NCBI GenBank assembly: GCA_017623265.1
Contig: JAGAPM010000255.1
Location: forward strand, 1 to 12,877
DNA from: Lentisphaeria bacterium
GTDB taxonomy: Bacteria; Verrucomicrobiota; Lentisphaeria; Victivallales; UBA1829
Direction: 5' to 3'
DNA: 12,877 bases
Shown piece by piece: positions 6,663-12,877 of this stretch (its first letter is position 1; every line of letters starts with the position of its first letter). Under the pieces are notes generated by a model. That model ran no database searches and was not told the origin of the DNA. It saw only the letters and a program-made list of their open reading frames with translations. Made by a program: the position numbers and the translations under genes.

Positions 6663-9600
6663 ATGATTATGAAAAACAGATATTATATGATCCCCTCTCT
6701 GGCTGCCCTGACTTCCTGCCTGCTGCTCGGTACAGCATGTCAGGCGGATGCGGAAAAGACCGCACCTGCCAAAGCTCCGGCAGCCCCCGTTGCAGTGCAG
6801 AAAAGTGCCTGCACGATCAAACTTTCTGCTCAGACCTCCTTCCGGAAAACGGCGAATGCCCAGCAGAAAGCGATCATGGGCAAACAGCTGACGCCGGAAC
6901 AGGCAAAAGCAATGCGGGCTTTTGACGAAAAGATCAACACCGTCAACCGCAACCTTATTTGGAAAAAAATGTTCAACGAGGCAGATGCCGAACTGAAAAA
7001 ACTGCTGGCGGAAAAAGATCAGGAACAGGCACTCCGTTCCAAGATCGTGCTGCTCATGGCAGACAATGTCTCCCGCAAAAACGATCCCGCTCTTCTTCTC
7101 AAGGAAGTCGATACCCTTCTCAAGCAGTATGCAAACGTGTTGACTCCGGCTGATAAAGCTGCGCTTTACCGTTATCAGGCAGGTGCTTTTGACAAGCAGA
7201 AAAAATACTGCGAAAAGACGAAAGTCCTCTACGCACGTCTCGGTTGCGCTATCACGGAACAGGATGCGGAAAACACTTGCAATGAGCTGATCCAGGCTGT
7301 CTGGAACGCCGGAAAACAGGCGGAAGCGGTTGCTCTGGCGAAAGAGTTTGCTGACATGGCTGGCGCAGATAAGAAGAGTGCCCGTATTTCCAAACTGCTC
7401 TATTATGCCCGCATGATGAAAGATGCTGCCGTTTGCAAGGATGCGCTTGCTGCTTACAAGAAGGCGGAAAAAGACATCAACAAGATCGCCAACGAAACGA
7501 TCCAGGTCGCCTCTGCCTTCCGCAACAAATCCATGGATTTCATCCCGGTTCTGCAGGAGATCATTGCCAATCCGGCATATGCCTTCCGTCTGCGCGCCAA
7601 TGCGCTGGCGGAATACATGAACTCCGGGGCAGCGAAGAAGAAGCCGGCGGAGATCATTGATCTTGCCAACAAGCATCTTTTTACGGTCAAGGACATCCCG
7701 CCTGCAGACTACACCTATTTGGTATATAATGTTCTGCTGAACCATGCTGCCCGCACCATGGGACGCCATGATCTGGCGCAACAATATTGCAAGTCTCTCC
7801 TTGCATACCCGCAGGTCCAGACTGCTCCAAAAGTGGATGCGGTCAAACGCCTTACCACTTACATGGCGCAGCGCGGTGAATATGCCGAAGCCTTCAAGTT
7901 GATCGACAAGGGCTTCACCTTTGACAAACTTGCAGTCACCCAGTATGTGGATCTCTGCCGTCAGTACGCCAATCTGCTGAAATGGCAGGGCAAGTGTGAC
8001 GAAGCAGTGAAGTTTCTCCGCAGCAAGATCAACGATGCCAACAAGAAACTGATCCTCAAGGAAGTTGCGGTGATCTACACCTACTTCCGCGAACTGGACA
8101 AAGCGTATGCCGCCTACATGGAAGCCGGTATGCCGGTGGAGGCCGTGGGCGTTTATGGCGGGATCGAGCCGGAGAAGGCTCAGACTCTTGCACTCAAGAT
8201 CATTGAAGACGAAAAGAATTACACGGAACAGGTCCGCGGCGCTCTCCTCGTCCACTTCCTCGGGTCCGGCAAAAAGAATGCGGATATCCGCAAAAAATAT
8301 GCCCCGCTCCTGAAGTATGTGAACGGCTGGAGCCTCCCCGGTACGATGCGTTACGCTGCCACAGCGAAAGATTATGAACGCACTTTTGAAATGATGGAGA
8401 TCATGAAGCAGCGCAACAGTTTCGTGCTCGACAACATCACGGCACAGATCCTGCTGGAATATTACATCAACTCCGGCAATGTGGCGAAGCTCAAAGAACT
8501 GAAAGAACAGCTCCCTGCAAGCCGTGTCTCTGCTGCGAACAAAGTGCGGTTTGACATCGCCATTGATCTCTTTACGGCGATCCGTCAGGACAAAGCCGGT
8601 GCGTTCAAGGCGTTCTACAAGAACAGCAAGGTCCCTGCCATGACTCAGAAAGAACGGGCGGATCTGCTTCTTTCTCTTTCCGCTCTGGTTCTGAATGCGA
8701 AATTCTTCACGGTCTGCGAAGAGATTTACGACACCTACCTTTCCCTGTATAAGCCCCAGCCCTGCAAGACCTACAACGTCCCGTTCAGCGATAAACCGGT
8801 CCTCGGTGTTCATGGCTTCCTTTCTCTGGAAAAAATGCCAGCTCCCCAGTTCATGGATCGCAAGTACGGCGGAAACATGGACTTCCTGGTGACGGACGTT
8901 TCCACCGGTGACCGTGGCGGCGCCATCTCCGGCAAGCAGTCCGGCGATACGTACAAGCCTTCCGAACTGCGCATGGTCTGCGACAAGTACGGTCTGCACA
9001 TGATGTTCAAGGCGTTCGACAGCAAGGCGAAAGACATCGAAGCGGGCATTGTCAGCGCAGGCAGCTTTGAAATGTACTTCGCCCCCGGCGACAATCAGCC
9101 GTACTACTGTCCCCTGCCGGATATGAGCAATACTGCAGTCGGTATCTGGAACAGCTCCTACGATCACCGTCAGTGGCGTCAGCTGGACCAGTTCGGCAAA
9201 ACCAATTTCGATATCAAAACGGAAAAGGTCTATACCGAAGACGGCTACATCGTTTATATGTTTGTCGCGTGGGACAAGTTCTATGACAAACTGCCGGAAA
9301 AAGGCGATACCTGGGACTTTGAAAACGTTCACTGGTCCCGCTTCGGCGGCAACTCCTGGAACGGTCTGAAGACGATCCACGGCAGATCCACCTGGGGCAA
9401 ACTGGCTTTCGATATTTCCGATGACCAGATGCGCCAGATCAAGCGCAACCTGATTATCAAGGCGCGTCAGGCATACCTGAAGGAAAAACGCACTTCCGGC
9501 AGATACCACGGTGTCATCGACCGCTGGGCGAACGATAAGTATGTGGGTGACTCCGCCTTCTACAATGAAAAAGTCGCTCCCCTGATTCAGAAACTGGATT

Positions 9601-9743
9601 CCTATCTGCCCCTCGTGACCGCAAATATGAACGATGAAACGGTGGATACACTCTTCTTTGAAGCAGTCCCCGCCTGGAACGAGATCCGTTACACGATCGA
9701 GGATCTCCGCAGAGAATATCTGGAAGAAAAACTTTCCAAGTGA
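6663..9743 (+). CDS. Large exported helical-repeat protein with C-terminal CBM9-like domain
   Basis: This is a 1026-residue protein, second in the operon with the DUF4091-type gene. AGGGAG at 6652-6657, five bases ahead, favours ATG 6663 over ATG 6669. The N-terminus is a signal peptide; cleavage could follow ADA (type I), or LTSC could act as a lipobox, so membrane anchoring is possible but not certain. Residues about 75-700 are almost wholly alpha-helical, rich in Ala, Lys and Leu, with degenerate TPR-like pairs (for example AEAFKLIDKGF and DKAYAAYMEAG). Residues about 704-915 switch to an aromatic beta-rich region resembling family 9 carbohydrate-binding/DOMON-like domains: GLHMMFKAFD, FEMYFAPG, EDGYIVYMFVAWDKF, HWSRFGGNSWNG and GKLAFD. 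A charged helical tail ends the protein. It may be the glycan-binding or scaffolding partner of the upstream protein. No enzyme motif was recognised. Confidence 0.7.
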   Translation: MIMKNRYYMIPSLAALTSCLLLGTACQADAEKTAPAKAPAAPVAVQKSACTIKLSAQTSFRKTANAQQKAIMGKQLTPEQAKAMRAFDEKINTVNRNLIWKKMFNEADAELKKLLAEKDQEQALRSKIVLLMADNVSRKNDPALLLKEVDTLLKQYANVLTPADKAALYRYQAGAFDKQKKYCEKTKVLYARLGCAITEQDAENTCNELIQAVWNAGKQAEAVALAKEFADMAGADKKSARISKLLYYARMMKDAAVCKDALAAYKKAEKDINKIANETIQVASAFRNKSMDFIPVLQEIIANPAYAFRLRANALAEYMNSGAAKKKPAEIIDLANKHLFTVKDIPPADYTYLVYNVLLNHAARTMGRHDLAQQYCKSLLAYPQVQTAPKVDAVKRLTTYMAQRGEYAEAFKLIDKGFTFDKLAVTQYVDLCRQYANLLKWQGKCDEAVKFLRSKINDANKKLILKEVAVIYTYFRELDKAYAAYMEAGMPVEAVGVYGGIEPEKAQTLALKIIEDEKNYTEQVRGALLVHFLGSGKKNADIRKKYAPLLKYVNGWSLPGTMRYAATAKDYERTFEMMEIMKQRNSFVLDNITAQILLEYYINSGNVAKLKELKEQLPASRVSAANKVRFDIAIDLFTAIRQDKAGAFKAFYKNSKVPAMTQKERADLLLSLSALVLNAKFFTVCEEIYDTYLSLYKPQPCKTYNVPFSDKPVLGVHGFLSLEKMPAPQFMDRKYGGNMDFLVTDVSTGDRGGAISGKQSGDTYKPSELRMVCDKYGLHMMFKAFDSKAKDIEAGIVSAGSFEMYFAPGDNQPYYCPLPDMSNTAVGIWNSSYDHRQWRQLDQFGKTNFDIKTEKVYTEDGYIVYMFVAWDKFYDKLPEKGDTWDFENVHWSRFGGNSWNGLKTIHGRSTWGKLAFDISDDQMRQIKRNLIIKARQAYLKEKRTSGRYHGVIDRWANDKYVGDSAFYNEKVAPLIQKLDSYLPLVTANMNDETVDTLFFEAVPAWNEIRYTIEDLRREYLEEKLSK

Positions 9744-9761
9744 CCCTCTGAATAAAAAATG

Positions 9762-9799
9762 AAACGGGATCAGCCTCTGGGGGTTGATCCCGTTTTTTT
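9762..9799. terminator. Rho-independent terminator between convergent genes
   Basis: A perfect 11-bp stem, AAACGGGATCA (9762-9772) with TGATCCCGTTT (9785-9795), has a 12-base loop and runs into seven T residues on the plus strand. It lies 18 bases after the end of the secreted operon. On the minus strand the stem is followed by an A/T-rich tract giving a U-rich RNA, so it may also end the aroF transcript coming from the other side. Confidence 0.9.
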
Positions 9800-9830
9800 A
9801 TGTCTTGATCAAATATGTGCAGAAAGCGTT

Positions 9831-10832
9831 TTACCGGATCGCCTGACAGAGGCTCATGACTTTCTGCATCATGGCGTCAAAGGCGGCGGGCGTAAGGGAT
9901 TGCTGTCCGTCGCATTTCGCATGTGCCGGATCGGTGTGGACTTCGATCATCAAACCGTCTGCACCGGCTGCCACGGCGGCGAGAGAAAGGGATGGAATGA
10001 ACTCGGTCATGCCGATTGCGTGGCTGGGGTCGATGACAATGGGCAGGTGAGTCAGTTTTTTGAGAACCGGCACTGCGGAAATATCCAGCGTGTTGCGGGT
10101 GTATGTCTCAAAGGTACGGATCCCCCGTTCGCAAAGGATCACATCTTCGTTGCCGCCCGCCATGATATATTCTGCACTCATAAGCAGTTCCTGATAGGTA
10201 CTCATCAACCCCCGCTTGAGCAGAATGGGCTTTTTCAGTTTGCCCAGTTGTTTAAGCAGTTCAAAATTCTGCATATTTCGGGCGCCGACCTGAATGACAT
10301 CCACGTCATCAAAATATTCCAGCTGGGAAAGATCCATCAACTCGGTGACGATGGGCAGACCGGTGGCTTTCTTTGCTTCCAGCAGCAGTTCGATCCCCGC
10401 CCCCTGCATGCCTTGAAAACTGTATGGACTTGTCCGGGGCTTAAACGCTCCGCCACGCAGAAATGAGGCACCGGATTTTTTGACCGCTTCCGCCACACAA
10501 AGGATTTGCTCCCGGCTTTCGATGGAGCACGGACCTGCAATCACGGCAAGGCCGCCGCCGCCGATCGGTACCCCGTTTACATCCACTACGGTATCCAGCG
10601 GGTGGAATTTCCGGTTGGCGCTCTTGAACGGTTCCTGAACACGCTTGACGTCTTCCACGATCTCCATCTGCATGACCTGACCGATGTCGATCCGGGAGGT
10701 ATCGCCGATCAGCCCGAGGATCGTCTGGTGCAGCCCTTTGGTGGCGTGAAGGCTTACATTCTGATCTTCCAGCCATTTGCTCAAATCGTTCAGTTGTTGT
10801 TCGCTTGCATTCTCTTTCAGAATAATGATCAT
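9831..10832 (-). CDS. aroF: 3-deoxy-7-phosphoheptulonate (DAHP) synthase, type I-beta
   Basis: This enzyme condenses phosphoenolpyruvate and erythrose 4-phosphate, the first step of the shikimate route to aromatic amino acids. The 333-residue protein has the N-terminal ferredoxin-like/ACT-like regulatory domain of the Thermotoga-type enzyme (MIIILKENAS to LIGD, about 1-45), a family in which this domain can mediate Tyr/Phe feedback. The barrel follows: AGPCSIES (99-106; Cys102 is a metal ligand), RGGAFKPRTSPYSFQG, KRGLMSTYQE, the CERGIRTFE segment, DPSH (268-271; His271 ligand), IEVH with Glu297, and CDGQQSL with Asp308. The start at 10832 is chosen because GAGG sits six bases ahead and the homologous N-terminus begins here. 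An in-frame ATG at 10907 would translate through a terminator hairpin and lacks a ribosome site. It is apparently transcribed alone, and the hairpin upstream may regulate it. Confidence 0.95.
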   Translation of the reverse strand: MIIILKENASEQQLNDLSKWLEDQNVSLHATKGLHQTILGLIGDTSRIDIGQVMQMEIVEDVKRVQEPFKSANRKFHPLDTVVDVNGVPIGGGGLAVIAGPCSIESREQILCVAEAVKKSGASFLRGGAFKPRTSPYSFQGMQGAGIELLLEAKKATGLPIVTELMDLSQLEYFDDVDVIQVGARNMQNFELLKQLGKLKKPILLKRGLMSTYQELLMSAEYIMAGGNEDVILCERGIRTFETYTRNTLDISAVPVLKKLTHLPIVIDPSHAIGMTEFIPSLSLAAVAAGADGLMIEVHTDPAHAKCDGQQSLTPAAFDAMMQKVMSLCQAIR

Positions 10833-10856
10833 TTTTTGCCTCAAATGTAGAATGAA

Positions 10857-10893
10857 ATAAAAAATCCCCGCTGCGTTTTTTCGCGGCGGGGAT
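10857..10893 (-). terminator. Intrinsic terminator after rubrerythrin, or attenuator ahead of aroF
   Basis: On the minus strand ATCCCCGCCGCG (10893-10882), a six-A loop and CGCAGCGGGGAT (10875-10864) form a GC-rich stem with one mismatch, then a run of T residues. It lies 137 bases past the rubrerythrin stop and only 31 bases before the aroF start. It can end rubrerythrin transcription, but it leaves too little room for an aroF promoter downstream of it. An aroF transcript therefore probably crosses it. A TATAAA at 10951-10956 (minus) could be the aroF -10, though no good -35 is seen. Confidence 0.75.
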
Positions 10894-11029
10894 CGGTGTT
10901 TTTGCATTGTTTTGCAGCAGATGATTCAGACTGCAGCGGACGACCCCCGCTTTATAAAAGCGAAGTAATAAAAATAAAAGTTGAAAAATCGTTCCGCAGC
11001 GTTGGTCATCATTGTTTCAAACTTTCAGC

Positions 11030-11566
11030 TCAATAGTTCTTGGCTTCCAGTTCAAAGTATGCCTTCGGGTGTTTGCAGACCGGGCACAGTTCCGGTGCTT
11101 TTTCGCCGATATAGATGTGACCGCAGTTTCTGCATTCCCAACGGTTTTCGCCGACGCGCACCCAGACTTCGCCGCTTTCGATGTTGGCGGCGAGCTTCAG
11201 GTAGCGTTCTTCGTGGCGTTTTTCAATCTCTGCAACGCGGGCAAAAGCCTTTGCGAGATCTTCAAAGCCTTCCTGTGCTGCAACTTCAGCAAAGCCGCGA
11301 TACATTTCGGTCCATTCTTCGTGTTCACCGGCAGCGGCAGCCTTCAGGTTGTCGAGAGTGTCACCGATTCCGCCGAGGGCTTTGAACCAGAGTTTCGCAT
11401 GTTCTTTTTCGTTGTGGGCGGTCTGTTCGAAGATCGCAGCGATCTGTTCATAGCCGTCTTTTTTCGCTTTGCTTGCAAAATAGGAGTATTTGTTGCGTGC
11501 CTGGGATTCTCCGGCAAATGCGTACCAGAGGTTCTTTTCGGTTTGGGAGCCTTTCAGTTCTGCCAT
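11030..11566 (-). CDS. rbr: Rubrerythrin
   Basis: This is a 178-residue non-haem diiron peroxidase that reduces hydrogen peroxide in the cytoplasm of anaerobes, drawing electrons through rubredoxin-like centres. The ferritin-like four-helix part (about 1-130) shows the ligand patterns GESQARNKY (Glu20), NEKEH (Glu53, His56), FAEVA (Glu94) and EIEKRHEERY (Glu115, His118). The C-terminal rubredoxin-like iron site is CRNC (145-148) and CPVC (161-164). ATG 11566 is chosen: AAAGGA (minus, 11579-11574) is seven bases ahead and family members start MxELKGSxTEKNL. An ATG at 11638 would overlap the promoter. It is divergent from the TSCPD-ispD run. Its presence supports an anaerobic or microaerophilic lifestyle. 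Confidence 0.96.
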   Translation of the reverse strand: MAELKGSQTEKNLWYAFAGESQARNKYSYFASKAKKDGYEQIAAIFEQTAHNEKEHAKLWFKALGGIGDTLDNLKAAAAGEHEEWTEMYRGFAEVAAQEGFEDLAKAFARVAEIEKRHEERYLKLAANIESGEVWVRVGENRWECRNCGHIYIGEKAPELCPVCKHPKAYFELEAKNY

Positions 11567-11609
11567 AGTCGTGTCCTTTCGATAAGATTGATTGTTGAAA
11601 ATTTCTGGA

Positions 11610-11638
11610 ACTATACTCCTGAGACAAGTTTTTTTCAA
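11610..11638 (-). promoter_or_regulatory. Rubrerythrin promoter
   Basis: On the minus strand TTGAAA (11638-11633) and TATAGT (11615-11610) are separated by exactly 17 bases, a strong sigma70-type match. Transcription would start near 11603, giving a leader of about 37 bases ending in the AAAGGA site. No PerR- or Fur-like operator was recognised. Confidence 0.7.
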
Positions 11639-11699
11639 GGGAAAATCTTGATTTTTTTGATTTTTTTTGCTTCAACGCCGAAAAAGTCCTTAATGAAAC

Positions 11700-11727
11700 T
11701 TGATTTTTTGGGAGAAAAAGCTATCTT
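11700..11727 (+). promoter_or_regulatory. Promoter of the TSCPD-ispD operon
   Basis: TTGATT (11700-11705) and TATCTT (11722-11727) are spaced by 16 bases, about 30 bases before the AAGGAG ribosome site at 11745-11750. The preceding DNA (11641-11670) contains long T tracts, which may act as an upstream element. The call rests on spacing and hexamer match only. Confidence 0.45.
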
Positions 11728-11759
11728 ACCCGGTGTGTAAACGAAAGGAGAAAGAAAAC

Positions 11760-12011
11760 ATGAAATATTCTGCAACCCCCGTGGGCGTTTGTTCCCGCAG
11801 AATGGATTTTGAGATCGATGAAAACGGGATCGTGACCAATGTGTTGATCGTTGGCGGTTGTCCCGGCAATTCTCTCGGCCTGGCGAAACTGGCGGAAGGC
11901 AGAAAGGCGGAGGATGTGGTGGCGCTGCTTTCCGGTATCCGCTGCGGCAGCAAAAACACCAGCTGTCCGGATCAGCTTGCCCGTGCCATCGCTCAACAGA
12001 TCCGGAAGTGA
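11760..12011 (+). CDS. TSCPD-domain protein (TIGR03905-like)
   Basis: This is an 83-residue cytoplasmic protein of the small stand-alone TSCPD family, named for the motif seen here at residues 67-71. The domain also occurs at the C-terminus of some adenosylcobalamin-dependent ribonucleotide reductases. Four cysteines stand at family positions: Cys11 (GVCSRR), Cys34 (GGCPGN), Cys62 (IRCGSK) and Cys69 (TSCPD), and they could bind a metal. The function of stand-alone members is not established. The start at 11760 has AAGGAG nine bases ahead; the upstream in-frame extension to 11700 passes through the promoter. It is the first gene of a run with a membrane protein (three-base gap) and ispD. Confidence 0.88.
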   Translation: MKYSATPVGVCSRRMDFEIDENGIVTNVLIVGGCPGNSLGLAKLAEGRKAEDVVALLSGIRCGSKNTSCPDQLARAIAQQIRK

Positions 12012-12014
12012 AGT

Positions 12015-12446
12015 ATGACGGAAGAAGATCAGAAGAAGCCGGAAGAAATTCTTGAAGAGCAGGATGTGACCTGGAATGTCGTTCCGGACGATTCCGAACT
12101 CGAAAAATTCAAAAAGGTCTGGCGCCGCCGACTCCTGATCCATCTCGGTTGTGCGTTTTTTGCTGCTCTCCTGCTTGGAATCGTGGCGTACAGCGGCGTG
12201 TTTGATCCGCCAGCCAATAAAATGAAACCGGAATATGTAATGCAGAAATCGGCAGAAAAAGATTCTGCTGCAGAACTGGAACAGCTCCGGAAAGCGGTGG
12301 CGGAAACGGCAGATAAAACGGCACTGGAAAAATTGCAAGGCGAACTTGCAGAACAGCTGAAGGGACCACTGAAAGACGATCCTGCCGCTTTGAAACTGCA
12401 CTTTGAACTGACGGAAAAGATCCGTGCTGCGGAGTTGGAAAAATGA
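12015..12446 (+). CDS. Hypothetical single-pass membrane protein with coiled-coil tail
   Basis: No family is recognised for this 143-residue protein. The N-terminal 38 residues are acidic, then basic at the membrane edge (KKVWRRR). One transmembrane helix spans about 40-60 (LLIHLGCAFFAALLLGIVAYS). By the positive-inside rule the N-terminus is cytoplasmic and the remaining 80 residues face the periplasm. The outer part is charged and helical (about 80-118 and 122-143), with heptad-like Leu/Ala spacing suggesting a coiled coil. GGAAG at 12004-12008 gives a ribosome site six bases ahead. Its stop overlaps the ispD start as ATGA, so the two are probably co-translated, but no functional link is evident. 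Confidence 0.75.
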   Translation: MTEEDQKKPEEILEEQDVTWNVVPDDSELEKFKKVWRRRLLIHLGCAFFAALLLGIVAYSGVFDPPANKMKPEYVMQKSAEKDSAAELEQLRKAVAETADKTALEKLQGELAEQLKGPLKDDPAALKLHFELTEKIRAAELEK

Positions 12447-12877
12447 GTGAAAAACAAACCGGATTTTTTCTTCTGCTCCCCGGCGGCGGCTCGTCCAGCC
12501 GGTTCGGTACGGAGAATAAACTGCTGCAGGATCTGAACGGATTGCCGGTCTTCCTCCATGCGGTCCGCTCTCTTGCACCGCTGTTTGATAAAGTCTTTAT
12601 GGCTGTCCCCGCAACGCTGATCCCTGTCTTTGAATCCGAACGGAAAAAACATCTGCCGGATGTACCTGTTGCATTTATTTCCGGCGGTGCGACCCGAATG
12701 GAATCGGTATTGAAACTGACGGAAGCTGCAGCAGAGCAGGGGGCGGAATATGTGGCGATCCACGATGCCGCCCGACCGCTGATCCAGCCGGATGCCGTGC
12801 TGCGCTGTGCGGAAATCTGCCGGAAAACAGGCGCAGCTTTCCTCTGCCACCGGATCACCGATACACTCAAACGGAGC
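12443..12877 (+). CDS. ispD: 2-C-methyl-D-erythritol 4-phosphate cytidylyltransferase (3'-truncated by window edge)
   Basis: IspD transfers CMP from CTP to methylerythritol phosphate, the third step of the MEP isoprenoid pathway. The first 145 residues are visible of about 230, and the frame stays open to the last base. The nucleotide-binding start reads LLPGGGSSSRFG with Arg20 and then ENKLLQDLNGLPV (Lys26), matching the family's (A/G)-rich GxGxRxG...K segment. SGGATRMESV (80-89) and HDAARPL (107-113) are the other signature blocks, and HRITDTLK corresponds to the family's TDTIK-like segment. The residue before GGG is Pro where many relatives have Ala. GGAG (12431-12434) is the ribosome site, and the start overlaps the preceding stop by four bases. 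Confidence 0.93.
   Translation, partial: MSEKQTGFFLLLPGGGSSSRFGTENKLLQDLNGLPVFLHAVRSLAPLFDKVFMAVPATLIPVFESERKKHLPDVPVAFISGGATRMESVLKLTEAAAEQGAEYVAIHDAARPLIQPDAVLRCAEICRKTGAAFLCHRITDTLKRS

Noticed and set aside
6627..9509. 960-codon open frame on the minus strand
   Set aside because: It lies in codon register opposite a long exported protein and has no protein-like domains or start signals; codon bias of the sense gene explains it.
10857..10893. T-box or other riboswitch ahead of aroF
   Set aside because: No T-box consensus or known riboswitch core could be found in the short leader.
10833..10907. N-terminal extension of aroF or a leader peptide with a Phe-Tyr-Phe run
   Set aside because: The codons derive from the terminator's T tract, the ATG at 10907 has no ribosome site, and the frame runs into aroF without a stop.
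11567..11638. N-terminal extension of rubrerythrin
   Set aside because: It would include the -10 and -35 elements, and the canonical family start follows a good ribosome site at 11566.

Overview
The window is a densely packed, roughly 50% GC bacterial chromosomal segment with Shine-Dalgarno sites, sigma70-like promoters and rho-independent terminators. The organism is probably a Gram-negative anaerobe. A secreted DUF4091-type glycoside-hydrolase-like protein, a companion protein with a CBM9-like domain, rubrerythrin and a TSCPD protein together suggest a Lentisphaerota/PVC-type gut bacterium. This placement is inferred from gene content only and is low confidence. No rRNA, tRNA, CRISPR array, insertion sequence or phage gene was seen.

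Layout. (1) Positions 2-3726, plus strand: a tightly coupled run of the C-terminal half of a RecD2-type helicase (cut by the window edge), a GSCFA-family SGNH-like protein, and an asparagine-synthase-family amidotransferase. The synthase has Ser in place of the catalytic Cys2. (2) Positions 3696-4523, minus strand: a GntR-type regulator with a short LacI-like effector domain, whose 3' end overlaps the synthase by 31 bp. (3) Positions 4524-4708: a divergent regulatory region holding three copies of GGGACnnCT, two of them flanking the likely -10 element of the next gene. (4) Positions 4709-9743, plus strand: two exported proteins, a DUF4091/glycoside-hydrolase-like protein and a 1026-residue helical-repeat (TPR-like) protein with a C-terminal CBM9-like domain. 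They end at a strong, probably bidirectional terminator. (5) Positions 9831-10832, minus strand: type I-beta DAHP synthase (aroF), with an intrinsic-terminator hairpin just upstream of its start. (6) Positions 11030-11566, minus strand: rubrerythrin with a good promoter. (7) Positions 11760-12877, plus strand: a TSCPD-domain protein, a single-pass membrane protein and ispD (cut by the window edge).

How the genes work together. Housekeeping functions (DNA repair helicase, shikimate pathway entry, MEP isoprenoid pathway, peroxide defence) surround an accessory block. In that block a regulator appears to control a secreted, carbohydrate-related protein pair from the shared intergenic region. The GSCFA/AsnB-like pair behind recD2 looks like a small modification module of unknown substrate. 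The best candidates for something undescribed are the secreted pair with its putative operator set, and the Cys-less AsnB-like protein coupled to a GSCFA protein.
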